Assembly: GCA_014526335.1 (NCBI GenBank)
Contig: JACTAT010000001.1
Location: 1,640,111-1,704,110 of the forward strand
Direction: 5' to 3'
DNA length: 64,000 nt
Source of the DNA: Chrysaora quinquecirrha
Lineage: Eukaryota; Cnidaria; Scyphozoa; Semaeostomeae; Pelagiidae
The notes under the pieces are model-generated. The model was not told where the DNA came from and did not search any database. It saw only the letters and a program-made list of their open reading frames with translations. Below, piece after piece: positions 20,948 to 32,739 of the stretch. Positions within the stretch are counted from its first letter, which is position 1; every line of letters begins with the position of its first letter. A program made the translations under genes and the position numbers.

Positions 20948-23659
20948 AAACAACAAGAGTTACGTTCAGTTTGAATGAAGATAAAGTTTGCAAGTTCTTT
21001 GCAGAGTGTATTTTGAGGGGAGCAGACAAGGTTGGTTCTTAATCCTTAATAAGGATATAATAAATGGTGTTACTGGTTCGTAAATGTTCATAACTTGAAA
21101 GTAGTGAATTCAAAAAGCTTGCTGTGCAGAAAACAATCCGGATACAGCCCCATATAGCAGTTAGAGTTATAGAGTGAAGTTTTTCGAAAACATTGCTGAG
21201 CGAATTCTGCTTTCGAAGCAATGTTTTGTGATGTAGCCAAACGGTCGAACATTGCTTGTGAAGTAAATCTCTAATGTTTGACCAACAATGTTAGATCTTT
21301 GGGCCAGGGCTAAAGGTTATGAGTTCGTATCTCGCCGGCAACTTTTTCAACAAGCCTGCAGCCAACTCCGCTGGCTATCGTTCCGAGGTCGGTAAATGAG
21401 TACCCAGGGTATTCTTTCTACAACGTTAATCTTTGGACACACTTCGCAGGTCCACATCATCATAATGCTGCCAATAGCTAGAGCCTGCATTACCCAGCAC
21501 CCATAACATGTTGGTTGGTAGGTTGGTTGGTTGCTTACTTGCTTGCTTGCTTACTTGCTTGCTCGCTTGCTTTCTTGCTTAATTGCTTGCTTGTTTGCTT
21601 GCTTGTTTGCTTGCTTGCTTGTTTGCTTGCTTGCTTGCTTGTTTGCCTGCGAGAATGAATACTCTGTGTAATTTATCGAGTTTCTAATTGATTTAACTTA
21701 TTTTTTCAGTTTAATCATCATGAGTTTTTCGAAGCATGGAGACAAAGTGTACCAGATGGGATGACGACAAAAAATGAACAACTTCAGGTATAAAAAGCTT
21801 CATGTCCAGAAATAGGGCGAATTCATTTGTCCTAGGAATTAAACAAACAAATCGGCGAATTTCTAGCTAACGGGAAATTTGTTTTTTGCAGGGTTTAGCA
21901 CTTGAAGACACGACCTCCCACCCTCCTGTCATCTGGCATTTTCCTGCATCAAATTTGCCAGAAGATCCATCGGAAAGGTAAGACACTGGGGCTCACCCCT
22001 TTCTTTACGGGTAGCAGCTACTGAAATAGGAGCTAACGGGTATGGGTTGCCTCCGACTCCGGGTGTCCTGGTCGGTTGTTTGGATTGCTTATACATGCTT
22101 TTTATAAGAAAATCTGGCTTCGATTTCAGCCTGCTTGTTTCTTATTTTAAGCTATTTTTCACCAACGTATCAACCCCTACCCTTCTCAAAAACATGTTTA
22201 AAAAGCGGTTCTGGGCAGGGGTGAGCTTTGCTTGTGCGTATTTCAAGCGGTGTTGGAGATTGCAAAACATTTTGACCCAAATTTCAGCCTGATGTTTCTG
22301 ACAAGATGTTAAGACTTATATTTCTGGGACTGTTGACATTGAATTCCCACCCTCCTCTCAAATCTCAAATCATGGAAAAGAAAAGAACTGTTCTTATTCT
22401 TTTTTTTACTAGATTCAACACATTGTTCAAAGTTCGATCAAAATGGACCAGACAAGAGATAGAGCCTTACATTGCGTATGTATAATTGATTAAATTTATT
22501 TCAGTTCATCATCCTTGACAGGGGACAGGCGTTTGGTAGTTTACAATGTAATATACTGCAGCTATGATGATACTTAGATGCCCCTTGAGCTTATTTAATT
22601 TTCAATGCTTCAGAGGGGTCCTCAAAAGAGAGACGGTAGCTATATCAGAGAGAGGCTAATAAGAGAGGAGGGCCTATTTAGAAACCCAAGATCCAAACAG
22701 GACATTGCTTTTTATCGATAATATATTAAGACAGAATTATTGTAAGCTTCTACTTGTATTGCATGCAATCTAAAGGTTGGCCTGGTTGTTCCATGGATAA
22801 ACTGCACATAGTTGATACTAGATCAATGATGTGTTTTACGAAAAATGGCTGTTTCAAACAATCCTTGTCTTTCCTGAACTTTGTAACGGTTGCTAGAATA
22901 TTTGCTAGAATAAAGGTGTAACTAGAGAAAAGAGTCGTAACTATCATACATATGAACTCCCGGGGGGTACTAGACGTTTTCAAGAGACTAGACGTGCCGC
23001 CCAGTTTTTGTTTGTCGTGGTACCCATGTATAGAAAAAACAAAGAAATTTTTTACCCATTTGTACCAATATCTCAAATGTTGATGCATGTATAAAATGTT
23101 ATGCATATTTTGCCACCCATGTGTAGAGATTCTTTATGAAAAACCAACCGATGTGTAGGGAAATTGGCGCTGAAAAAGTTACCCATTTGGGCGGCACGTC
23201 TAGTATATTGAACAATGGAAGTACCCCTCCCCCGGGTATGAACTAAGAAATTGAAAATAGTGTGCATGAAAATGTAATAATTAATCCTTTAATTCCTGTA
23301 TTGGTTTTCCCCACTTCTATATGTATGAAATTAGGGGCTAAAAACAGATTATTGCAAAATTTCGGATTTTAAGGTGGGTTTATTGGAGAGGGGGGCTAAA
23401 AAGAGAAGGAAGCTACATAGAGTGCTTACGGTAAGGCACGAAGGTTGAGTTTCCTATGACTGATTTTATCTACCTATAACCTATAGTCTCTTCTATTTAG
23501 ATAACTCGTATTTAACACACCTCTTATATAATGTGTTTTCTTTTTAGAGAATTATGTGGACCAAAAGAATCGATGAACGCCCTTCTACTGAAATACGCAC
23601 GTTGCTCTACTGATGCTCTTGGGAACAAAGTTTATAACTCGAAAAGGCCTATTCAGTAG
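20948..23659 (+). CDS. DSCC1: DSCC1 (DCC1) C-terminal portion, 5' incomplete
   Basis: Exons: 20948-21030, 21710-21787, 21892-21977, 22413-22475, 23548-23659, with a TAG stop. Phases join without conflict, giving about 140 residues. Segments LNEDKVCKFFAECILRG, FFEAWRQSVPDGMTT, LPEDPSERFNTLFKVRSKW and the C-terminus KVYNSKRPIQ match the conserved C-terminal winged-helix half of DCC1. DCC1 joins CTF8 and CTF18 in the alternative RFC clamp loader that acts at replication forks for sister-chromatid cohesion; this is family knowledge. Human DSCC1 is about 390 residues, so roughly 250 N-terminal residues are missing. They are not in the 1.1 kb between the N gap and the first exon, which is filled by repeats. 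Confidence 0.9.
21170..21310. mobile_element. CAAACATTG-family fragment
   Basis: A short copy in a DSCC1 intron contains CGAACATTGCTTGTGAAG and ends in GGGCCAGGGCTAAAGG, the family's terminal motif. Confidence 0.55.
21311..21500 (+). mobile_element. tRNA-derived SINE family 2 (decayed)
   Basis: The order of blocks matches 38692-38935: a GAGTTCGTATCTCGCCGG B-box-like segment, ACAAGCCTGCAGCCAACTC, GAGGTCGGTAAATGAGTACC and GGTCCACATCATC. Confidence 0.55.
21517..21652. repeat. (TTGC)n tetranucleotide tract
   Basis: TTGC/CTTG repeats with GTTT variants, about 135 bp long, lie in a DSCC1 intron. Confidence 0.9.
22959..23236. mobile_element. CCCGGG-ended MITE, copy 1 (shortened)
   Basis: It starts CCCGGGGGGTACTAGACG and ends GTACCCCTCCCCCGGG. 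It is flanked by perfect octamer duplications TATGAACT (22951-22958 and 23237-23244). Subterminal GACGTGCCGCCCA and TGGGCGGCACGTC extend the inverted repeat. At 278 bp it lacks roughly 130 bp of interior present in the 412-bp copies at 31756 and 41063. It lies in the last DSCC1 intron, in reverse orientation to those copies. Confidence 0.9.
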
Positions 23660-24955
23660 TCGAATGCTGAAAAGGGATCTTGCTGATGTACCTCAGATAC
23701 CTAGTGCCTTACTGCCTCAATACTGTGTACCGGACACTGCCATCCAGACCAATCACTGTCAACGTCCCCAATCAAGATAAAAAACGTTTGGATTGAACGT
23801 TTAAATTCAAGTCAGGTGACATTTATTTAACATCTCTCTATCTTAGTTAATGTTACTGTGATGGTGCGCTCTGTATTTATAAATTTAATGGCTGTGTTCT
23901 GTATTTTTGTCATTGCGAGGATGTGAAGTTGTAATAGTTGTTTGTAACTATTTGTGTTTGTAACTATTGTGTTTGTACTAATTGTAAAAGGATAATTTTT
24001 TGTGCGAAGCTATATGTATGCGGTCATTTCTTTCGAATTTTAGTTACCCATCTCCTAGTCACACAATAGTTCTCTTTTGCCGTTGAAAGAATAAGTTAGT
24101 TGTAAGTGGAATAGATGGCAAAGCTTTGACTTTGACTGGCCTTCGAAGGAAAGTAAAATGGAATGAAGGTAAAGTGGATAAAGTGCACAAAAAGCGCACA
24201 AAGGTCTGTCCTTCGATATCGTAGAGGGAGCTTTTACATTTAGTACACATTCGTTACATACTTCATTTCAAAATTACGAAGCCCATAAGATTCTGTAATT
24301 TTCTCTAACTACTGTCCACAAAATGATCGCATTTTGATGGCTTTAATTTGGCTTTCCAGTTTGCCTGAAGACGCGCCGGGAGCCTGAATGAGACGTTACA
24401 CAAATACTACCCCCCCCCATAATTTCTTAAAATTGTTGTCCAACAGCTTGCAAGCAAGAAAGCAATCTTTATTTGTAAATGCAGGTCAGGGGTTCAGGCA
24501 GCTGTCTAGCTGATGTGGACCTGCAGCTTGTGCCCCGGACATATTCTAGAACAAATACTCTACCCTCGCCTTGCGTACTCATTTACCGACCTCGGAAGGA
24601 TGGACAGCTGAGTTGACTGTAGGCTTGTGGAAAGTAGTCCCCGACGAGATTCGAACCAACGACCTCACGATCATGAGTCGAACGCCCTGATCACTTGGCC
24701 AAACCACCTCTCTGCGGCAATACACCTGCGTATGCATCAGTTTTCCCATCCCATGTGTGCACCAGTGTCCTAGCCTGTGCACAGTGTCCCGGTCTTGCCA
24801 TGGTCATGTGATTACTGCTGACAGCTACCACGTGATTCAAGTCACCTGACTGTCATTTAGGTTTAGGCCAAGCGTTTCGCTTTCCAGTCTTCAAAGCGGA
24901 CGTTCATTGGCTTTTGTCAGAATTTAACTTTGGAGAACAGCTTTCAGAGGGCAAA
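23660..24955. other. Intergenic DSCC1-cathepsin B
   Basis: The 3' flank of DSCC1 to about 24300 is AT-rich unique sequence; I see no canonical AATAAA close to the stop. A SINE remnant occupies 24470-24790. The last 150 bp before the cathepsin start should hold the promoter and 5' UTR, but no specific element is evident. Confidence 0.6.
24470..24790 (-). mobile_element. tRNA-derived SINE family 2, fullest copy
   Basis: On the minus strand a tRNA-like head contains GGTTTGGCCAAGTGATCAGG (A-box region), TTCGACTCATGATCG and the B box GGTTCGAATCTCGTCGG. It is followed by a body with GAGGTCGGTAAATGAGTACG, GCAGGTCCACATCAGC and an A-rich end. The layout is that of a tRNA-headed SINE. Confidence 0.65.
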
Positions 24956-27900
24956 ATGACAGCAATGTTTGGAATTTTCTTCCTTGCTTTGACTGTTTCT
25001 GCTGGCAGAATCAACAAGGCTCATATCCCAACAGAACATCAGCCATTGTCGCAGGAAATCATTGACTTCGTCAACACCAGACAAACAACATGGAAAGCAG
25101 GAAGGAACTTCGAAGGCGTTTCTGTGAATTATCTCAAAGGTTTGATGGGTGTCATCGAAGATCCAAATGGACACAGACTTGAAGGTTACTGTGCACTTAT
25201 TTAAATCTATTTTGTTGTCGAAAATGTCTTAAAACCCTGTTCAAAAATCAAAGTTATGACGTCATAGTTTTGAGACTTAAAATTAGCTTTCTTTTTTTTT
25301 AGAAAAGCCACATCTTCTTGGAACAGAACAGCTTCCAGAGAGCTTTGATGCCAGAACACAATGGCCAGATTGCCCAACAATAAAAGAAGTGAGAGATCAA
25401 GGATCTTGTGGAAGTTGCTGGGTAAGTAACAAAGGTTAAGTATCTTGGCAAAAAGTGCATATTTTCCAGACAGGTTGATAATCATGATCTTATGATGATA
25501 ATCTTGGTGATGATGAACACATGATGGTGATCATGATGACTGATGGTCATGATCATGATGATTGGTGATTGATGATCATGATGATTGATGATCATGATGA
25601 TTGATGATTGTAATGATTGATGATCGTGATGATTGATGATTATAATGATCATGGTCATGATGAGGACAGATGATGGTGGTGATTTTGTGATAAAGGCAAT
25701 GTTGTTGATCATGATTATTATGATAATGTTGAAGATGAAGATGAAATTGTGTATTTAGTGCCAGTCGCTAGGAGCTCAGTAGTAGGCTAACTAATCAAGA
25801 CCTTGACCCTGGCTGTGATGCTCCCAAAGCTGGTGCTCAAGCTCAAGCCCTGACCTTGCTGAGCTTTTGAAACCACAAGCCATCTGGATAAAGCCATGAT
25901 GCCACAGCACCCTCAGTGATGAGGATAATGACAGTCATGTAGGAAGAAAGCAGAAAAGCTTCTAAGTTATGTCCAAAATCAATATACAGTTGACATCCGC
26001 TATCTTGACTGCCCGCTATCTCGAACATTCGCTATCTCAAACGATTTTCCATTTCCCCTCGTTCTGGTATAGGGGTTTGTATAGAAAAATCATCCGCTAT
26101 CTCAAACCCCGTTATCTCGAACATTCGCTATCTCGAACCATTTTCGATTTCCCATGGATGAAAACCTGCTCTTTATCTCAAACTTTGCCAAATTTTCTGC
26201 TGAACTGGATAACGGGACAGGCTGAAAATATGTATAAGTTCGCCTAGCGCAGAGGTAATGGCAGCAGCTAAGTGATATGCTGCCCATGTATACAATAGAT
26301 GAAGCTGTTCTCTTTCGAGATGTGCTGCATCGTCATTATCTCAATTTCACCAATAGTAGGGATGAAAGCAGATGAGCTTTGACTCCTATGTAAAAAATAC
26401 CAGACTTGTTTGATGAAATTTGGGATCAGTAGCCCTGCATGTTAATAGGGGTTCTTTTTCTGACTTAAAAAATATAATTTTTTATATTTATATGGGGCAT
26501 CGGTTATTTCGAACATTCACTATCTCGAACAAATTCCAGTTTCCCTTGAGAGTTCAAGATAGCGGATGTCAACTGTACTTTGCAAATTATGGGGGACTAC
26601 AGCCCCCCAGACCCATAGGGTTGCTCGACCTTGAATGATGATGATGGTGATGACAATAGTGATAGTGATGTTGATGTTAAGGTTGATGATGATCTTGATT
26701 ATTGTGATGAAGATAATGTTAATTATTGTTATACTGATGATTATGATGATAATGATTATGATAGCTCTGATGCATTTGTCTTTGTAAGTGTTGCAATTTT
26801 TGTCATTTAATTACAATAATGAAGTAGATGATGAAAAGTTTATCTCCTTTATATTTCATCAGGCATTTGGTGCTGTTGAAGCAATGTCCGATCGTATCTG
26901 CATTGCGACTGGAGGCAAAGAAAACTTCCACATCTCAGCTGAGGATCTGTTGTCTTGTTGCTATAGCTGTGGTATGGGGTAAGGGTATCTCTTATTTCAT
27001 AGTTCAATATTTAGCTGGGTGTTTATAGTGAAACGTTTATTTTTTACTAACAATCTAAAACCTTATTCACCCATATTTGTTCTTTTCTAGATGCAATGGT
27101 GGTTTCCCAGAGTCAGCTTGGTAAGGTTTTTATTCTTTGCAATGATGCCTAAATTGAAATGCTTCTAGGGAGTAAACTTTTAAGTACATTAAACATTTAG
27201 TACATAAGAAACTCCATTTCGACCTGTTTGGAATAAATGACCTGCAGCAAGTACAGTAGATCTTTTGTTATAAAACACCCCCTAAGTGCCCTAGGGGGGA
27301 ATTTTAGGTTTGCAAGTTTGCTTCTTTGATAAATCAGATATTCGCCACAAGAGTCTTATAAAGGTCTAACTCCATCTAATTTCATCTAACTCTCACAGGT
27401 CTGAAATGTGTCAATTTATTTTAGACACTGCTCGAGTTTTACCGAGCCTCTAATTGGACTTGCTGGTTGTCTAATCAGACAAAGAAAACCGTCTAAAATA
27501 TTAGACTTTTTAGACACTCTATGGACATGGTCCCTTATAAACAGAGTATTTTCTTTTGTTCTCTGGTTAAGGGACCATAATTACCAGATTATATATTGTA
27601 TATATATCATTAGGTAATCTTTTCATTAACCAGGGATTATTTCAAGAGGACTGGTCTGGTAACTGGCGGACAAGCAGGCAGCAAACAAGGATGCCGTCCA
27701 TATTCAATCGCTCATTGCGATCATCATGTCACTGGTAAATACGAACCATGCAAAGGAATTCTGCCAACTCCAGAATGCAGAAGAAAGTGTGAAGCTGGTA
27801 TGAAATTATTTTGTAATATTGTAATTTATAGTTGTACAGATGTTCACTCGGGATAGCAAAAAACTAACCTCTTTGGAAATAATTTTTTGTTAACATTGCT

Positions 27901-30900
27901 AAGAGAATAAACATCAGAAGCAGACTCAGACAATTGACCAAGGCAGAATCTGTACGCCAATGTATATCAAACTGCACCAATCAATCAAAAAATTGATGCT
28001 AGATTGGTGTTTTGTTTTGGACACTGGTCAGCTCACAAGAAAAGTGAGTTAGGAGACCAATGGAGTTGTAGATTCCAAGTGGAAAAGTAGAGAGTGAAGT
28101 AGCTTTTCTAATATATACATCAACGATATAACGTGGCAGAGCCACACAACATTATTTTAAAGTTACATCTCATAGGACTGCAGAAGTGATGTCACAGAGT
28201 TAGCATGCTACCACTCCGCCATCCTATAGTTGCAAAATATCTCTCCATTCCTTGGGATCCTTTGCTAGGTCACTTGCTTCTTCCCACGTCAAATTGTTTG
28301 CCTGCAAAGATTTTCTTCTCAGTTCAATCCACGTAAGTTTAGGTCTTCCCCTTGGTCTTGTCGATTTTATCAATGCCACTTTTAATGCTTTTCGTGCAGG
28401 TGTGTTTTCGTCTAACCTCATCAAGTGACCAAACCATTTCATGCGCTTCTTTCGATTTTCGTGCTCCATGGTTCTACTTTCGTTTTCGCATATACATCTT
28501 CATTTTTACGATTTTCGGCCATCTAATATTTAGGACGTGTGAACGCAGTATTCGTCTGTGAAAACTATCACTTTTCTAAGCCATTCAATTAAGTAGCATA
28601 CTTCATAAACTGGTTGTATTTATTTGAATTTGTGCAGAAACAGAACACAAAAGCCTGATCCCTCTTTAAACTACATTGTAACATTTTTGCTATTATTTTT
28701 GTTTATTTTATTTTCCAGGGTACAATACTACGTACAGTCATGACAAACATTATGGAGTTTCAGCTTACAGAGTGAGCAGTTCTGCATCTCAGATTATGGC
28801 TGAAATTTATGAACATGGCCCAGTAGAAGGAGCCTTCACTGTCTATGCTGATTTCCCATCTTACAAGCAAGGTAAATATTGTGGTGTATGTGCATATTTA
28901 ACAATTTTTTTTTTAATCAATCTTTATACACGATACTCTTTCAGGAAATTAAAATACATTCTAAGTATATCATATAGATATAAATGGGTATAAATCCTAA
29001 CTAATTAAACCTAGCAGTGGTGCTGTTCTTCCAAGGGGTCGTGTTTGGTACCTATTTGTTCAGAAGGAAGTTTTTGAGACCAAGTTTGAAGCCAGTTAGG
29101 GAATTACTTGTTCTAATACTGACTGGGATCTCATTCCAAACCTTAGCGGCAGAAAAATGAAAACTGCGTTTCGCATATTATTCAAGCCTAGTCCTAGGAA
29201 TTTGAAGGTCAAGGTAGTTTCTTGTTCTGTAAGCAGATACCATTGATCTTTGGGTGAATTTATTCTTAAATTTGTCTGGACAAAGACCATGAATGATTTT
29301 ATAAGTCATCACTGCTTTGTCAAAGAACAAGATGTCTCGTATCAAGGGCCATTGAGGAGTCCAGGCATCTTTGTATTTTGCGGACTCAATAATGCTTTTA
29401 GCTCATGTTTGAAGACATTGTAAGTGCTCTAATTTTTTTTGGGTTAGGCTGTCCGATACAACACTGCCATAGCGGAGGTGGCTCTCGAGAAGTGCTTTGT
29501 ACCCTCGCTCGCAGAAATAATAATGCAGCTTCAAAAATAATAACGTATACCACCAACTATATTGTGTCTCTATGGGTAATGCCTTGGGCTGGCATGCATC
29601 TATATTGTTATTTCTATGAAGACATACTTTTCAATCCTCGTCAAAACTGTACCAGATGGGTGGTGTTGCTATGGGTTGCTACATTTGTTCGTTTGTGTGA
29701 AGTAGACTGGTTGATCCACATCAAAACGGAACCAGTTTGCTTCAACAAAAATTATGCCGCCATTTGGATGATATTGCTATCGGAAGTGACAAATGCATTT
29801 GACCTTTGGGATGAATGCTGGCCAGCATTTTTGTTCAGACTTCAAAGCCGAATCATTTTGAATCATAAAGTGTGCTGTCAATTGGATGGTGTTTCTATGG
29901 GAAGTCCCATGGGGCCAGCACTGGCCAACAACATCCTTGTCTGTTTCTATAAAGAGAGACATTTTTTATCCTGATCAAAAACCGTATCATTTTGTTTTCA
30001 TGATTAAACAATGAAATACACAATCAATTGGATGGTGTTTCTTCTTTAAAACCCAAGGACTTCCTTAGATGATGTCAGTCTTAGGTTTGTTCACAACACT
30101 TGAGCTCTAATGTTCATTGAAAAAGACTATATCTTCCATAAGAAAATGTTAGTTTACTTTTGCCTCTTGCTCTATTTAACTTCTGTACCATTAAAAGACT
30201 GTTTTTTCTTTTCCTACCTCAGGTGTCTACCAGCATGTCTCTGGATCACCTCTCGGAGGTCACGCAATTAAGATTCTTGGCTGGGGAGTTGAAAATGGAT
30301 CACCTTACTGGTAATTAATACTTGTATAATATTCGATGAAGAGGCTTCATTGGTTAACTTGGGTTCTGTATCTCACCAGAGAGTCTCCGCCTTGTTTTGC
30401 TTACTAATACTCAGAGCTTTTGCCACTAGGAGCTCTAACACAAGCAACCAAATTAGGTGCTCTTTCATTTATTTAGATTAGTTTAAATTAGACGTTTAAA
30501 ACATTGCCTTCATTTACGGACGCTTTTTCAAATTTTCAGGCTTGTAGCGAATTCCTGGAATGAAGATTGGGGAGACAAGGGTAATTTATTTTGATGATCA
30601 TTTCTTCAATATCATAATCATTATTGTTGTTATAATCATCGTCATCATCAGCATCGTCATTATTATCGTCCTGATCTTCATCATCTTCATCATTATCTTC
30701 ATCATCATCATCATCAACATCATGATCATCACCATTATCATCAATTATTATCGTCATTATCATCGTCATCAACAAAATCATCAGTGAATGATAGGTTTCT
30801 CGTAAAATACTTTTTTATTTGTTTTGTAGGTTTCTTCAAGATCCTTCGTGGAAGTGACGAGTGTGGAATCGAATCCGGAGTTGTTGCTGGTTTAGTTAAG

Positions 30901-30906
30901 AAGTGA
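24956..30906 (+). CDS. CTSB: Cathepsin B preproenzyme
   Basis: Nine exons (24956-25184, 25303-25421, 26863-26978, 27091-27120, 27634-27797, 28719-28871, 30223-30310, 30540-30580, 30830-30906) encode 338 residues, essentially the length of human cathepsin B (339). A hydrophobic signal peptide ([17 protein letters not shown]) is followed by a cathepsin-B-type propeptide ([15 protein letters not shown]). The mature enzyme starts near LPESFDAR at residue 87. The active-site cysteine is C115 in QGSCGSCW, the histidine H284 in [11 protein letters not shown] and the asparagine N304 in NSW. The occluding-loop pair H195-H196 in CDHHV is intact, so it should act as a peptidyl-dipeptidase as well as an endopeptidase, in lysosomes or secreted. 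I chose the ATG at 24956 because it starts the signal peptide and has purines at the -3 region. It is a complete, apparently functional gene. Confidence 0.96.
25482..25745. repeat. GATGATCATGATT-type simple repeat
   Basis: Degenerate TGATGATCATGATGATTGA repeats, imperfectly palindromic because of the ATCATGAT core, lie in a cathepsin B intron. A similar GATGATGGTGATGA stretch lies at 26630-26770. Confidence 0.75.
25752..25880 (-). mobile_element. tRNA-derived SINE family 3, fragment
   Basis: It shares AGCTCAGTAGTAGGCTAAC and TCAAGACCTTGACCC-type blocks with the copies at 2535, 11715 and 54418. The head is on the minus strand. Confidence 0.4.
25987..26575. mobile_element. pogo/Tigger-like MITE with TA duplication
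   Basis: The ends are CAGTTGACATCCGCTATCT and the inverted AGATAGCGGATGTCAACTG, flanked by TA on both sides (25985-25986 and 26576-26577). Repeated TATCTCGAACATTCGCTATC motifs occur inside both ends, a pattern common in pogo/Tigger-like elements of Tc1/mariner type. At 589 bp it has no transposase. It lies in a cathepsin B intron. Confidence 0.8.
28224..28562 (-). pseudogene. LINE reverse-transcriptase C-terminal tail (frameshifted fragment)
   Basis: The minus strand reads [17 protein letters not shown] and then, in another frame, [34 protein letters not shown] and [11 protein letters not shown] before a stop. The R-M-K-W-F-G-H and RGRP-x-x-TW blocks are the conserved tail of non-LTR ORF2. 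It is a dead copy in antisense orientation in a cathepsin B intron, related to the fragment at 10465-10746. Confidence 0.75.
29052..29505 (-). pseudogene. CR1/L2-type LINE ORF2 3' end with stops
   Basis: The minus strand reads [29 protein letters not shown](stop)[24 protein letters not shown] and, after another stop, [20 protein letters not shown] up to GLKNFLLNK and a stop. These blocks (H-L-R-Y-G, LE-x-LQ, K-I-H-x-L-C-P, W-N-x-I-P) are the usual 3' part of CR1/L2/Jockey-like ORF2. Two in-frame stops show it is dead. Confidence 0.75.
29550..30045 (+). pseudogene. Repeated fragments of a Penelope-like RT motif
   Basis: About four decayed tandem segments of 100-145 bp each contain a version of TTGGATGGTGTTTCTATGGG. 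The best one (29880-29965) encodes [17 protein letters not shown], then CFYKE, the conserved RT palm block typical of Penelope-like elements. A 189-codon frame over the block is open, but its segments are repeated, shifted versions of one motif, so I read it as a degraded tandem duplication, not a working gene. It lies in a cathepsin B intron, directly next to the LINE fragment. Confidence 0.5.
30595..30785. repeat. (ATC)n-rich simple repeat
   Basis: Degenerate ATC/ATT triplets in the last cathepsin B intron give open acidic (minus) and isoleucine-rich (plus) frames that are not genes. Confidence 0.85.
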
Positions 30907-31043
30907 TTTTAAAAAATCACAGAAAAGCGCTGTCCAATCTGACTTGAACAATTTTTGAATAACTGACATTTTTTATTGATTTGAAATGAAATCAAGTTAA
31001 AATAATACATATTTAGAAATGGATCCACGATAGTTTTGTAATA

Positions 31044-31137
31044 CAGCGGTACTTCGATTTAACGGACACATAAGGGACCTATATTTGGTTTATGTCTTTA
31101 ATGAGAGTTGTCGTGCCTGTTAATGCATCTTCCACTG
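31044..31137. mobile_element. Very short TA-flanked MITE
   Basis: CAGCGGTACTTCGATTTAAC at one end and TTCCACTG at the other form a short imperfect inverted repeat, flanked by TA on both sides. At 94 bp this would be a heavily deleted pogo-like element. Confidence 0.4.
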
Positions 31138-31356
31138 TATTAATTCATTGGGTTTACTTGTCATTATGATTCAGTTTTGGTCGTTTAATTCTAGTAATTT
31201 TTTGACGCATAATTTTAATATATTTTATACCAAGTTGATCGAAGCAGAAATAAGTTGTGTTATTTTTTCTGAACGTCTTTGTTAAAAAGGTCCTGAAAGA
31301 GACGAGCTTTGTATGTACCATCCCTTACCATCCACCTGGAGGACCTAAGTATAAGG

Positions 31357-32380
31357 CCATGGCCAAATGATCAAACACTGTTGGAAATATGAACTTTGAA
31401 TTTCATAGCTACCTCACGAAACATTGCTTAAACTATTTCAACTAAAACTTTAACGCCCTGGCTACAGGATCAAACATTGTCAAACATTTGGAAACGGCAG
31501 AAACATTGCTTAACAAGCATAATAAGCCGAATTCTTTACATATTGTTTTTGAAGAAGTTCAAATGTTTGACTTGCAATATTTTGTGATGTGGCCAAACAG
31601 TAAAACATTGCTTGTAAAACAAAGTTCAAATGTTTGACCACTAATGTTTGAGCTTTGATCGGGACCTAGGGAATACAGAACTTTCCACTTTTTTACCTAT
31701 TTCAGAAAAGAAAATAATGCCTCGACACTGGCTAAATGATTAAACATTGTTTTTCCCCGGGGGTACTTCCATTGTTCGTTATACTAGACGTGCCGCCCAA
31801 ATGGGTAACTTTTTCAGCGCCAATTTCCCTACATATGGGTTGATTTTTCGTAAAGAATCTCTACACATGGGTAGTAAAAATATTTATAACATTTTAAACA
31901 TGCATTGCTTTGAAAAGCCTGATAAAAAGTGCGTTTTAGTTTTCAGCGCAAATGACTTTTCAACGCACTTAGAGAGCCCATTTAGAGTTGCCTCAGGCGT
32001 TAAATTGGGTTCAATCATTTGAGATATTGGTACAAATGGGTAAAGAATTTCGTTGTTTTTTCTATACATGGGTACCACGAGAAACAGAAGTTATCGGTAG
32101 ACATGGGTGGGTTTGGAAAAACTGGGCGGCACGTCTAGTCATTTGAATAATGAAGTACCCCCCCGGGTGTTTTTCAAACATTTGAAGTTTACTTCTAAAG
32201 CCGTGTCGCTTGTCCATCAGTTGGTCCGATAAAAATTGTTCGTCAAACATTTTTGCTTGCACAAAGCAAAAAAAAATTTTTGAACTTGTTTTTCCTTATC
32301 AGGCAATGTTCTGACGTGGCAAAACGTTCAAACATTGTTTGATAAACAAATTTTTAGTGTTTGATGCAAAAAGAAAGTTT
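31357..32380. mobile_element. CAAACATTG-family element split by a MITE
   Basis: 31357-31755 and 32168-32380 carry the family's CAAACATTG and CAAATGTTTGA motifs, starting AAGGCCATGGCCAAATGATC. The CCCGGG MITE at 31756-32167 interrupts it and duplicated 8 bases of it, so the CAAACATTG element was there first. Confidence 0.7.
31756..32167. mobile_element. CCCGGG-ended MITE, copy 2 (412 bp)
   Basis: It begins CCCGGGGGTACTTCCATTG and ends AAGTACCCCCCCCGGG. Perfect target duplications TGTTTTTC flank it (31748-31755 and 32168-32175). Subterminal GACGTGCCGCCCAAATGGG and the inverted GGGCGGCACGTC are shared with the other two copies. It has no transposase. Confidence 0.92.
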
Positions 32381-32739
32381 GCCCACGCATTCCCCCTTTT
32401 CCACATATATCCATCCACCCATCCCCCTGCCTGCCCCCCTGTTAATCCCCCTCAGCCTCGCTTTGAACATTTTCCATTTCTTTCACGTGACCGTTCTGTG
32501 TTTGATGGAGTTCCTGCTGAAAGGAGATTTTGAAAGCGAAAGTTTTTCAGGAGAAGAAATGAAATAGTTCTGCTAAGTCTAAACGAAATTAATGTTTCCT
32601 TGAAATATGTGCTCTTGATTATTGGTTTTCGATGTAACTTTGAAGTGAAAAGAAAGAAACTAGATCAAATAAAGCCGAGGCAAGAAGGGCAAACTATCTT
32701 TTTAGGCCCAAAAAATACAATAATTTGTCTTCATTACAG

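Larger units (their letters stand above)
30907..32739. other. Intergenic region, and probably the missing 5' exon(s) of the 7TM gene
   Basis: After the cathepsin stop come a 94-bp TA-flanked MITE, a CAAACATTG-family element split by a CCCGGG MITE, and about 360 bp of unique sequence from 32380. A frame open from 32600 into the exon at 32740 lacks a usable ATG, so the true first exon of the membrane-protein gene remains unidentified. Confidence 0.55.

Noticed and set aside
24914..24955. Upstream start for cathepsin B
   Set aside because: The frame is open upstream but has no ATG; the ATG at 24956 begins a proper signal peptide.
32505..32567. ATG at 32505 (MEFLLKGDFESES...) as start of the 7TM protein
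   Set aside because: The frame ends at TAG 32567 with no donor before it, so it does not connect to the exon at 32740.
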